In this document: in pieces, positions 20,301 through 26,495 of the stretch
How the letters are laid out: each line of letters begins with the position of its first letter
Position numbering within the stretch: position 1 is the stretch's first letter
Assembly: GCA_019244235.1 (NCBI GenBank)
Contig: JAFASY010000146.1
Span: forward strand, 1-32,027
Source: Chroococcidiopsidaceae cyanobacterium CP_BM_ER_R8_30
Lineage (GTDB): Bacteria > Cyanobacteriota > Cyanobacteriia > Cyanobacteriales > Chroococcidiopsidaceae
Reading direction: 5' to 3'
DNA length: 32,027 nt
Made by a program: the position numbers and the translations under genes
The notes under the pieces: generated by a model
What the model saw: the letters and a program-made list of their open reading frames with translations, nothing else
Told to the model about the DNA's origin: nothing
Databases searched by the model: none

Positions 20301-20569
20301 GACGGGAAGCCATTGAGCAGTTGCAGCAGAATTCCTCAGTAGCGCTAGTGATTTGTGATATCGAAATGCCTAACATGAATGGCTTTGAGTTTCTCACTTA
20401 TCGTCGTCAAGATCCAGTCATATCAGAAATTCCTGTCGTCATGCTGACTTCCCGCAGCGGTGATAAACATCGACAGTTAGCGATGTTCTCTGGGGCTAAT
20501 GGGTATTTTACTAAGCCCTACATAGAGCAGGAGTTTCTTACCGCAATCAAACAGTTAGTTAAAAAATAA
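17315..20569 (+). CDS. pixL: Hybrid CheA histidine kinase, PixL type
   Basis: The central kinase of the pathway, 1084 residues. An HPt domain (1-110) has the phosphorylated His50 in AAHSIKGGAA. A helical region to about 260 and an acidic, proline-rich linker follow. The dimerisation domain (about 417-590) has LERLERINNLVGELSINRN. The ATPase domain has HLLRNAFDHGIE, DDGQGIN and SGRGVGLDVV. A CheW-like domain and a C-terminal receiver with Asp1015 (ICDIEMPN), TSRS and TKP end the protein. No P2-type docking domain was recognised. Two repeat insertions are translated: a palindrome at 18371-18401 in the linker and a G/C-rich inverted repeat at 18766-18943 at the turn of the dimerisation hairpin. 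ATG 17315 is used; the overlapping ATG at 17311 soon meets a stop. The ribosome binding site is weak. Confidence 0.94.
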   Translation: MGIDSDIRDQAYQFFIQEAPELLQLIETELLTLRTERSTAKVHNMMRAAHSIKGGAASVGLETIKTLAHSLEDIFKSLHSEELTIDAEVEGLLLSAYDCLRLPLIEQVTTGQFNSQQAMAMAEPVFAQVEACLGDFLRGSANLPSSVDLGVDIALSIFQVDVDQGLERLATVISHPQSEEVAGELRALAEVFSGIAELLELPGFGEIAQATLAALEAHPEQTLQIAQIALADFRAAQEAVIRGDRKTGGAPSPALVELAAAAAPPPVLEQNYGVKNRRDAEDAIDDIPAIASLEEFANFFLPSQSTAPEEIFSLPVAEAELEDSTLTNFSADEELAAPSLEDIFGNLDEVEPRSAALAKRRSEFDDLTESTALESQRATDPAALVVYTPAAPVSQLSADTMQQEAASGRTTATPTPQLSVRVDLERLERINNLVGELSINRNSLSLQNEQLQNTIKELLQRFAKFQELGRSLRTLSDQMLVAPVEGRGSRGSRGSRGRYESPAQVYDYDVAHVEQRDDKGNPLTPHASPAPPALFSSPALFDSLEMDSYGELNSLLQETTEEMVRLEETVGDVVLLAGQSSQTLELQRQMLGNLRDEVMWARMLPLGEVLNRFPRILRDLSTAYGKPVELKLNGTGVLVDKAAIEKLYDPLLHLLRNAFDHGIEAPEVRMAQRKRAQGQIEIRAYHQGSQTIIEVRDDGQGINLDRIRSKVAALGIWSPEKIAAASPSRLIELLFEPGFSTASQVSQLSGRGVGLDVVRAQVRSLKGSVTVTSEPGQGTTFTLRIPLTLTIAKLLVCFVGNSAFALPSDSIAEILIPQPDQVKLSRGQRFLQWREQIILIHRLSELLEYSRPVPATIPNRALASFPTPEEWALPMLLLEQDEQILAIEVDRLVTEQELVIKPFGAAITPPSYIYGCTILGDGSLIPVIDGVALLDMFLSQTQTAMYDATKSELTATGTTREVTSTLLVVDDSITVRQTLVLTLQKVGYRVLQARDGREAIEQLQQNSSVALVICDIEMPNMNGFEFLTYRRQDPVISEIPVVMLTSRSGDKHRQLAMFSGANGYFTKPYIEQEFLTAIKQLVKK
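18371..18401 (+). repeat. Palindromic element translated within cheA
   Basis: CGCTCCGCTGCTTT pairs with AAAGCGGCGGAGCG around the loop GGC, a 14-pair stem with one G-T pair. It is in frame and encodes RSAALAKRRSE in the linker between the HPt and dimerisation domains. The right arm resembles the repeat near 1329 upstream of hflX. It is probably a copy of a small mobile palindrome. Confidence 0.7.
18766..18943 (+). repeat. Inverted G-rich/C-rich repeat insertion in cheA
   Basis: The left arm (about 18766-18806) repeats GCAGGGGGA. The right arm (about 18878-18943) is rich in CCCCTGCC and CTCTTC motifs and is roughly the reverse complement of the left (GAGGGCAGGGG matches CCCCTGCCCTC). The arms could fold into a long hairpin. 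The whole insert is in frame and adds about 60 residues (485-544), rich in Arg-Gly-Ser at one end and Pro-Ala at the other, between the two helices of the CheA dimerisation domain. Confidence 0.7.
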
Positions 20570-20574
20570 CCAAA

Positions 20575-21075
20575 ATGGAAAACTCCCTAGTTCCCTTTAA
20601 ATCTTACAGCCTCAGGTACTCGAATAATGCCAAAGCTGTAGCGTCCCTCAAAGCAATTGTCTTTAACATCGGCAACCTTATTTTGGCGCTGCGGATCGAG
20701 AATGTCTACAAAGTGCTAAGTCAGACTCCTGTTTACGGCAGTGGGCTTAACCGTGTTGGAATTGCTCACGTAGGCGATCGCGAGGTAACTATCATAGATT
20801 TAAATCAGCAGTTATTTAATAGCAATACTGGTGCAGTCGCTCAAGCCAATTACTTAGTTGTTGCCCAAAATACGGCAGGTGAACTCTTTGGTATTCCAGT
20901 TGCCGTTGTTCCAGCGTTGAAGCAGTTAGCTTTATCTAACATCCGAGTTTTGCCAGAGTCTTACCGTGATTCCGACCTGTTAGGGATTGCTAGCCATGTC
21001 TGTCAAATTTCAGAAAAGGAGACAACCCTAACAGTCTTTTTATTAGATGTAGATAGAATTCCAGAATCAAGATAG
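20575..21075 (+). CDS. CheW-like adaptor downstream of cheA
   Basis: A 166-residue CheW-domain protein encoded five bases after cheA, the last gene of the operon. It starts with IVFNIGNLILALRIENVYKV, the typical N-terminal strand and helix of CheW, and has VGIAHVGDREVTIIDL in the place of the GVHNWRGE segment and FLLDVDRI at the end. It is more divergent than the pixI-like protein, so it may favour different receptors or modulate array assembly. The 3' 231 bases are repeated, with about 90% identity by hand alignment, at 25463-25693, beyond the defence-gene island. This intact copy keeps the reading frame. No good Shine-Dalgarno sequence is seen, which fits translational coupling to cheA. Confidence 0.85.
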   Translation: MENSLVPFKSYSLRYSNNAKAVASLKAIVFNIGNLILALRIENVYKVLSQTPVYGSGLNRVGIAHVGDREVTIIDLNQQLFNSNTGAVAQANYLVVAQNTAGELFGIPVAVVPALKQLALSNIRVLPESYRDSDLLGIASHVCQISEKETTLTVFLLDVDRIPESR

Positions 21076-21265
21076 AACATAAATAAAAACCACTGCTAAA
21101 ATCAATTAAATAGGAATGCTATTTTTCATTTTTTACCACTTTGGTAATTAGTTAGAAACAAACTGCCAAAACGCCAGAAAAGAACCTATAGGAGACAGTT
21201 GAGTAAAATTTTCAGATGATAACATATTCACTTTTGGTGAGTTTGCTTTAAAAGCAATAATTTCT

Positions 21266-22324
21266 ATGGAGTACGACAGGATCAAATATGAGTTAGATAA
21301 CTCTCCGAGTTTCAAACTTTTGCGGAGTCGAAACGCTCCTTTGGTTTTGAGCTTTCTACATCGGCAGTTTAAGCAGCAAAAGTGCATCTCAATTTCAAAG
21401 TCAGAGCTAGAAACAAGGTTAGGGGATTATCTAGAGTTTCTTCAGGAAACGCTTGCGGATGCTCATCCACGCTCACCAAATGAGTATCTCAACGAGTGGT
21501 GCGAGGATCGGTTCCTCCGCAAAACCTTTGAAATTGGCAGTGACGATCCTGTATTTACCCTGACTCCTGCCACAGAAAAGGTGATTGGGTGGCTAGAGGA
21601 TTTAGAACAGCGTGAATTTATTGGTACAGAATCTCGCTTTTTGCAAATTTTCTCGTTGCTAAAAGATATTCGAGATAACAGCACAACAGATGTAGAGACA
21701 CGAATTGTTCAGTTAGAGCAGGATCGCGATCGCATCCAGCAAGAGATCGATAAGATTCGACAGACTGGCTTGGTCGAGCGCTACAACCGCACTCAAATCC
21801 AGGAGTGGTTCTTACTAGCAAATCAACTAGCTCGCCAGTTGATTGCAGATTTTGCCGAAGTCGAGCAAAACTTCCGGGCGTTAACTCGTACGGTCCAAGC
21901 AGCCCAAATTCAAGCCAATACTCGTAAAGGCTCCGTAGTTGGTCATGTTTTGGATGCTGATGAAGAATTAAAAGCATCCCCTCAAGGGCGCAGCTTTTGT
22001 GCCTTCTGGACTTTTTTGATGTCGGAGAGCAAGCGGCAAGAACTAAGATCCCTGCTCCAAGCCGTTTACAACTTAGAAGAGTTACGTTCCCTAAGCCAAG
22101 AGTCTGTACTACTACGCCGAATCGAGCGTAGCTTGATCGATGCTGGGGAACATATTGTGCAATCAAATTATCGGTTAGCAGAAAAACTACGTCAGATGCT
22201 GGATGAACGCAACCTGATGGAAAATCGCTCGATTGCCGAACTAATTACTGATGATGAACTACCCCGACCTGCTTACGCTCTTGGTCGGGGTTTCTACATC
22301 CCCGACAGCAAGTTGAGATTTTGA
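21266..22324 (+). pseudogene. jetA: Truncated Wadjet jetA (DUF3375, MksF-like)
   Basis: The frame encodes 352 residues, of which about 332 are native. The start YDRIKYELDNSPSFKLLRS, followed by ARNAPL-type RNAPLVLSFLHRQF and later LTPATEKVIGWLEDLEQREF, GTESRFLQIFSLL, VLDADEELKASPQGRSF and RIERSLIDAGEHIVQSNYRL, is the pattern of DUF3375. This is the JetA (MksF) subunit of Wadjet, an SMC-like complex that recognises and removes plasmid DNA. Family members run to roughly 480-500 residues. Here the gene stops being native after IAELITDD, where the end of an IS605-type element supplies the last 20 codons. jetB and jetC, which should follow, are absent. ATG 21266 is a natural start. It cannot form a working system here. 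The family call is from memory of the family and gains support from the jetD remnant on the other side of the element. Confidence 0.8.
22262..22306 (-). ncRNA. Right-end hairpin region, candidate omega RNA 3' end
   Basis: CCCCGACC, GGTCGGGG and a second CCCCGAC (22300-22306) follow one another, so the middle segment can pair with either flank, giving two exclusive hairpins. In IS605-type elements the guide (omega) RNA of TnpB is transcribed across the end of tnpB and the right end of the element. The location and orientation fit, but no RNA boundary can be read from sequence. The stop codon of tnpB (complement of 22259-22261) lies beyond this hairpin. Confidence 0.35.
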
Positions 22325-23059
22325 ACGTTTCTTCTGTCCCAGTTGCTGCATAGATCCGCAATGCTTACGCATTTTAGTCTTAACAGTAGAGCTAGAAACA
22401 TCGACGTTTGCGAGGACAGTTCCTGACCCCGGTAGAATTCCTCTAGCCCACAAAACCATCACCTCAGCAGCAGCTAAATCGCGGTCTTGAACGCAGCCAC
22501 ATTGTTTACAGAAATGAACTCGCTGACCACGTTCTTTTTCCTTTTGATCTCCGCATTTTGGACAAGTCTGAGATGGCTTAACCTTTTTTGTAGGAACTTC
22601 TACAAAAATGCCGCCACCCTCTTCTAACTTGTACTTAATTGCGCTGGTTAACATTCCCCAACCGACATCTAAGATAGAGCGATTGAGTCCTATTTTCTGG
22701 CGCTTTCTTTTGCTACCTGGTTTCGGTTTTGCAGTCATTTTCTTAGTTTCTAGTTTCTCCGAAGCTATCAGGCTACTACCGCCGATCAATTGTATAGCTT
22801 GGTGATGAACCCAGTTCTGCCTCTGGTTTGCAGCCTGACGTTGCAGTCTGCTCACCTTCTTTGAAGCCTTAAGCCATCTTCTAGAAGCCTTGATTTTCTT
22901 CTTCCGATTTGGCGCACGTTTCCGACGCTTATCCTTGGAAGCTTTTTTGATTTTGGGCAGCATTTGCTTGTACCAACGGGGATTTTCTATGAAGTATCCA
23001 TTCTCCCCATCGGAAATAGCAGCAGCCGTGTTTGTCCCCAAATCAATACCAACAGAAGA

Positions 23060-23147
23060 GGTCAGTTGCGTGCTGAGGTTCCCTCCGTTGAGGAGGGAGC
23101 GCGTTGCGGGGGTTCCCCCCGTTGTAGCGACTCCCGTCAAACTGACC
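23060..23147 (-). repeat. Nested palindromic repeat translated within tnpB
   Basis: GGTCAGTT (23060-23067) and AACTGACC (23140-23147) form an outer stem. Inside are CCCTCC/GGAGGG (about 23081-23097) and GGGGG/CCCCC (about 23108-23120) hairpins. On the minus strand it encodes the glycine- and threonine-rich stretch SLTGVATTGGTPATRSLLNG, out of place before the RuvC-I motif. It resembles palindromic repeats dispersed in filamentous cyanobacterial genomes. Confidence 0.65.
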
Positions 23148-23581
23148 GTCCCAGTACCTAGTTCCCTGGATACTGGTTCGCAATTTATCGTAATTGAGGC
23201 ATACCACTTGCCATGCCGATGAACAATCGTACATGTTGTTGGAGTCCCCCAGACTTTGGCTTTCCCCCTCATTTGGATCTGCCCTAAATTAGACAATTCC
23301 AAATAGCCATTATCACCAATCGTATGAGCTTTCGCTCCCTGCCCTATCAGGATATGTCCAACCACTGTAATGACGAATTGATTTGAATTTTGGGTAGCCT
23401 CCTATTCCCTGAAAGAATCTAGAGTAAGCCATGTCTACGCGCTTTAATGTTGCTTGCAGAGCATGGGAACCCAGCGCTTTGTAGTCAGTCCACACCTTTT
23501 TAAACTCTGGCAGACAATTCTGCTGCTCGAAGTAATCAACAGAGCGTCCGAACCTCTCGTACTGAGTTCTGCGATTACTGA

Positions 23582-23607
23582 TAGCAGCATTGTATAGCAG
23601 CATTGTA
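23582..23607 (-). repeat. 13-base tandem duplication that frameshifts tnpB
   Basis: TAGCAGCATTGTA occurs twice in direct succession (23582-23594 and 23595-23607). Removing one copy restores the frame: on the minus strand ...CYLYNAA joins ISNRRTQY without a stop. The duplication is therefore the likely inactivating lesion, probably by replication slippage. Confidence 0.85.
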
Positions 23608-23696
23608 GAGATAACAGTGCAAACGTCTCCACCCGTAGAGTTGTTGCTCTTGGGTTGCCGTGGGGTAGAGTCGAAAGGTGGCGCGTCGGGTTATCA

Positions 23697-23726
23697 TGAC
23701 ACTAGAATAACATGTTTTTAGTGTCA
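23697..23726. promoter_or_regulatory. Inverted repeat between tnpB and the ribbon-helix-helix gene, possible operator
   Basis: TGACACTA (23697-23704) and TAGTGTCA (23719-23726) are perfect inverted repeats separated by 14 bases. They fill the short space between the divergent starts of tnpB (23697) and the 46-residue DNA-binding-type protein (23732). Ribbon-helix-helix proteins usually bind such symmetric sites next to their own genes. Binding is inferred. Confidence 0.5.
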
Positions 23727-23731
23727 AAGAG

Positions 23732-23872
23732 ATGAAGCGCTTAACTTTAAGACTGTCGGATACGGAACATGATAAGCTCCTCAAATACTGCCAAGAGACT
23801 GAGCAATCGCTCAATGATGTGATTAGACAAATAATTAGAGAGTGGGAGCCGTCAAACCCTGTCCACCGCTAA
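23732..23872 (+). CDS. Small ribbon-helix-helix (CopG/Arc-like) protein of the IS605 element
   Basis: A 46-residue open frame. It begins MKRLTLRLSDTEHDKLLKYC and continues with TEQSLNDVIRQIIREWEP. The first strand with alternating Arg-Leu, followed by two amphipathic helices with SLNDVIRQIIRE, is the pattern of ribbon-helix-helix DNA-binding proteins. Small genes of this kind often sit divergently upstream of tnpB in cyanobacterial IS605-type elements, as here. The 34-base gap between the two starts contains a perfect inverted repeat, a candidate operator. It may repress tnpB and itself. AAAGAG lies just before ATG. The frame is intact although its neighbour tnpB is broken. The hairpin near the element end begins just after the stop codon. 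Confidence 0.7.
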   Translation: MKRLTLRLSDTEHDKLLKYCQETEQSLNDVIRQIIREWEPSNPVHR

Positions 23873-23908
23873 CCCCACCCTACTCCGCTACGCTCCGTTG
23901 AGGGTGAG

Positions 23909-24568
23909 GAACATAAAGCTATTATTCGCGATCTCTTAGAAGCTATATTACCTGCTGAAGCAATTCAGCCAGTAGAGTTTGCAAAGGATCATATATTTGA
24001 AAAGCAATTTTCCTTACGATATAGTGAACCTTTAGTTAGATTAAGAGTTTTGGATAATGCCTTGAGGGTCAGATATTGTTTTCCAGTTTCTGATTTAAGT
24101 ACTCCCATATCCGAATTCAGAAAACTTAATTTAGTGAAGCATCACTTTATCATTACTGAAAATCTCATGAGTTTTCTCACTTTACCTTCTCTATCAGATA
24201 GCTTTGCTCTATTTGGTAAAGGGTATGCTCTACAAGTTCTGAAGTCTGTAAGTTGGCTTACCTACTGTCCGCTTTTCTACTGGGGCGATCTAGATGTTGA
24301 TGGTTTCAAGATTCTCTCACAGCTCAGATCCTATTTCCCTCATACGATTTCGGTGATGATGGATGAGGAAACTTTTAGAAACTTTGAGGAATTTGCAGTG
24401 CCCGTTGCGGAGTCAAATATAGAATATTTACCTTATCTCACAGCAGAAGAGTATAGTCTATTTACATATCTATCTCAGCAAAAGAAACGCTTGGAACAAG
24501 AACATATCAGCCAGGATTTCGCTAATCGATATTTACAAAAAGTTTTACAGCGAGATGCTCAATGCTGA
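23909..24568 (+). pseudogene. jetD: Truncated Wadjet jetD (DUF2220 toprim part)
   Basis: About 220 codons remain, starting EHKAIIRDLLEAILPAEAIQ directly at the IS605 end. They continue through RYSEPLVRLRVLDNALR to the C-terminus. The remnant contains the toprim-like catalytic core: the glutamate in IITENLMSFL and the two aspartates in YWGDLDVDGF, followed by PYLTAEEYSLFTYL. JetD is the topoisomerase VI A-like nuclease of Wadjet and is normally about 400 residues, with an N-terminal DUF3322 part that is missing here. The gene has no native start; the first available start, TTG 24050, would make 172 residues with the catalytic motifs but no N-terminal arm. The rest of the system (end of jetA, all of jetB and jetC, start of jetD) is gone and the IS605 element stands in its place. 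Confidence 0.82.
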
Positions 24569-24659
24569 AAGCGAAAACTGCGTAGATTTAGAACAGATCT
24601 GCTACACTACCAACTTATAAGTAGGTTGTATTATTCGCTCAACCTTCAGAGGCGTTCAG

Positions 24660-25145
24660 ATGTCATTTCAGCAATCCCTCAATACTGGTAACTACTGGGA
24701 AGAGTTCATTGCCAGTCGATTACTCATTAACCGTTGCCCAATATGGCATCCGCGTCAAACAGAGGCAGAATGCAGAGGAAGCTTTCAGGAGAATCAGACT
24801 GACCTTGTAACCTATGTTGATGGTAGATGGCAAGCGTTGGAAGTTAAGTCTCGAAAAGAGCCATTCGACGATGTTCGCAAGTTCCCGTACCCACTAATAG
24901 CTGTCGGGAGCGTCGAGCATTGGGAGGCAATTCGGTTTCAGGTATATGCGCTTATTGTTGTTAGCCAGGTGACTGGGGTATGGGGATGGGTTGATTACAG
25001 TCAGACAAGACCTCTTTGGCAAAAGAGACGACTCAACGACCTTGCCTACTGCGTTCCTAGAACCTTGTTTAGGCGTCCATCCCTTTTAATTCAGTGTCTG
25101 AACATTCAAGTTCAATCTTTGCCTGAGCTATGTCATCCGGAGTAA
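24660..25145 (+). CDS. PD-(D/E)xK nuclease-like protein of unknown function
   Basis: The product has 161 residues and no specific family I can name. NYWEEFIASRLL near the start, QTDLVTYVDGRWQ (Asp48) and LEVKSRK (Glu61, Lys63) give the E, D and ExK pattern of PD-(D/E)xK nuclease folds, such as phage and plasmid resolvase-like or VRR-like enzymes. The C-terminal part has several tryptophans and no further motif. It follows the jetD remnant by 91 bases on the same strand, within the island flanked by cheW copies. Its last 77 bases overlap a reverse-strand ORF. It may be a defence or mobile-element nuclease, or a relic. The nuclease call rests on the short motif only. Confidence 0.55.
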   Translation: MSFQQSLNTGNYWEEFIASRLLINRCPIWHPRQTEAECRGSFQENQTDLVTYVDGRWQALEVKSRKEPFDDVRKFPYPLIAVGSVEHWEAIRFQVYALIVVSQVTGVWGWVDYSQTRPLWQKRRLNDLAYCVPRTLFRRPSLLIQCLNIQVQSLPELCHPE

Positions 25146-25293
25146 GTTCCTCGTCAGGTTCTGCTTCGCAGTTCTCAACGCAATTAGGTAGATAGTTAGG
25201 AAGGCCAATAGGTTTGCCTACCTTCAATCGCTCTAATTGTTCGTCACTAAGGTTGATAAGCATATTTTGCTCAGCTTGAAAAAATACTATCAT
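25069..25293 (-). CDS. Small acidic hypothetical protein, convergent overlap
   Basis: A 74-residue reading frame opposite to and overlapping the last 77 bases of the PD-(D/E)xK-like gene. The initial MIVFFQAEQN may be leader; Met11 (MLINLSDEQLERL) is a plausible start. The protein is acidic, with EPDEELTPDDIAQAK, and resembles short phage or plasmid proteins in composition, but I recognise no family. Its reality is uncertain. The acidic composition and the intact frame are the only arguments. Confidence 0.35.
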   Translation of the reverse strand: MIVFFQAEQNMLINLSDEQLERLKVGKPIGLPNYLPNCVENCEAEPDEELTPDDIAQAKIELECSDTELKGMDA

Positions 25294-25446
25294 TACAATG
25301 TACTACTAGCCAATACTTTTAGCATATAACCCTATATTAAGTATTATTTTCGGAGGGAAGTATCAGACTTGGTTTCGTATTCGACCACTGCAAGCTGACT
25401 CAGGGGTGCCGAGCGATAGGCTAGCTAATAGCCCATAGCCTTTTCC

Positions 25447-25693
25447 CTCTGGAGCCGCTTAAGCCAACTACTTAGTTATTGCCCAAAATACGGCAGGTGA
25501 ACTCTTTGGTATTCCAGTCGCCGTTGTTCCAACCTTGAAGCAGGTGATTTCGTCCGACATCCGAGTTTTGCCAGAGTCTTACCGTGATTCCGACCTGTTA
25601 GGGATTGCTAGCCATGTCTGTCAAATTTCAGAAAAAGAGACAACCCTAACAGTATTCTTGCTAGATGTGGATAGAATTTCAGAAGCCAGATGA
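25447..25693 (+). pseudogene. Truncated copy of the 3' part of cheW
   Basis: From GCC 25463 to TGA 25693 the DNA aligns without gaps to 20845-21075 in the intact cheW: 207 of 231 bases identical by hand count, with an uninterrupted identical stretch over IRVLPESYRDSDLLGIASHV. The similarity fades upstream of about 25447. The codon before 25463 is TAA where the intact gene has CAA, so the frame is closed and has no start. Many differences are synonymous, so the copy was probably once a functional cheW from a related source, or it diverged before it decayed. It is a direct repeat that closes the island 21076-25462. Confidence 0.85.
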
Positions 25694-25698
25694 ATTGT

Positions 25699-26430
25699 CT
25701 AGTTATTCAGCTCAGTTGTCGCCTCGTCTGACATATTGGAGATAAGTAGATTTAAATTTATTACACCAATTGCTTCTTGAATTGAAGGTGTTGGATTTGG
25801 ATACTCCTGCTGATACAGTTTGATCAATTTAAGTAAGTCTCGAATGTTCTGAAGAGCATAATTCATCTCATCGCGGCCAACAAAGTTGCTCAGTTCCGTG
25901 TTGGCGTAGGTGATGCTAGTAGCTAGCTGGTTTGGAACAGCTTTCTCCTTCTGGCTTAATTGATCCTGAGCAATTTGGAGATTGCTAAGTGCTTCCTCTA
26001 GCTGTGAATTTCGTATCTGAAGTTGCGCTTGCAAATTGCGGATTTTTAGTTGAGTTTCAACCCTGATTAAAACTTCTTCAAAATGAAACGGCTTTGTTAT
26101 ATAATCCACTGCTCCAACTTGGAATGCCTGGATTTTATCTAAAACCTCATCTAATGCACTTAGAAAAATAACTGGGATAGAAGAAGTTTGAGCGTCTTCT
26201 TTAAGCATCCTACAAACTGCATAACCATCTATCTTTGGCATATTGACATCTAGCAAGATCAAATCTGGTGGTAAAGATTTAACCGCTGTCATGGCTATTT
26301 GACCACTAATTGCCTTACGGACACTATATCCTCGTTCTACTAGAATGTTTGATAGAAGGCGGATGTTATCTGGTATATCATCCACTATAAGGATATCAGC
26401 TTTAGGAATGCTAGCTAAACGTTGGTTCAT
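25699..26430 (-). CDS. Response regulator with vestigial histidine-kinase dimerisation region
   Basis: 243 residues. The receiver domain (about 12-125) has Asp17-Asp18, phosphoacceptor Asp61 (LLDVNMP) and Lys113 (TKP). A coiled coil (125-165) leads into a stretch that resembles the dimerisation domain of cyanobacterial receiver-containing histidine kinases: QNIRDLLKLIKLYQQEYPNP is the familiar second helix. Where such kinases have the phosphorylated His in an AHEINNP motif, this protein has TYANTEL, with Tyr175 at the His position. There is no ATPase domain. It may dimerise with, or act as a stand-alone partner of, the hybrid kinase encoded 65 bases upstream on the same strand. Its stop lies six bases from the end of the cheW fragment. 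Confidence 0.88.
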   Translation of the reverse strand: MNQRLASIPKADILIVDDIPDNIRLLSNILVERGYSVRKAISGQIAMTAVKSLPPDLILLDVNMPKIDGYAVCRMLKEDAQTSSIPVIFLSALDEVLDKIQAFQVGAVDYITKPFHFEEVLIRVETQLKIRNLQAQLQIRNSQLEEALSNLQIAQDQLSQKEKAVPNQLATSITYANTELSNFVGRDEMNYALQNIRDLLKLIKLYQQEYPNPTPSIQEAIGVINLNLLISNMSDEATTELNN

Positions 26431-26495
26431 AATAACTATAACAGCTTTATCGACTTCTACTAATTAGGAATAACTTTAATCAGACTTGTATTTGG

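Larger units (their letters stand above)
22259..23697 (-). pseudogene. tnpB: tnpB (RNA-guided nuclease of IS605 family), two frameshifts
   Basis: Read from ATG 23697 on the minus strand: MITRRATFRLYPT, the usual TnpB beginning, then a break at a 13-base tandem duplication (23582-23607), then ISNRRTQYERFGRSVDYFEQ to GWTYPDRAG, then a second break at about 23333-23336, then KAHTIGDNGYLELSNLG to the end. The RuvC-like core keeps its acidic residues in GIDLGTN, IASEKL and QDRDLAAAE, and the zinc ribbon has CPKC and CKQC. An 88-base nested palindrome adds about 29 residues just before GIDLG. TnpB cuts DNA guided by RNA from the element end. This copy cannot give a full-length protein unless the shifts are bypassed. 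The longest remaining piece (from about 23365) lacks the N-terminal domain. Confidence 0.85.
22262..23906 (-). mobile_element. IS605-family element (tnpB only, no tnpA) interrupting Wadjet genes
   Basis: The element lies between the truncated jetA and jetD. It contains tnpB on the minus strand and a short ribbon-helix-helix gene on the plus strand, with no TnpA. At its tnpB 3' end, CCCCGACC (22262-22269) pairs with GGTCGGGG (22283-22290), a subterminal hairpin of the kind found at IS200/IS605 ends. At the other end CACCCT (23876-23881) pairs with AGGGTG (23901-23906). Exact ends and the target site cannot be set without the empty locus. It is probably immobile on its own, because tnpB is broken and tnpA absent. 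Confidence 0.75.

Noticed and set aside
21618-22166. 182-codon minus-strand frame in jetA
   Set aside because: It lies antisense to a well-conserved DUF3375 frame and has no family character.
22259-23697. TnpB as a Cas12-type CRISPR nuclease
   Set aside because: Length, the RuvC and zinc-ribbon layout, the end hairpins and the absence of an array fit an IS605 TnpB.
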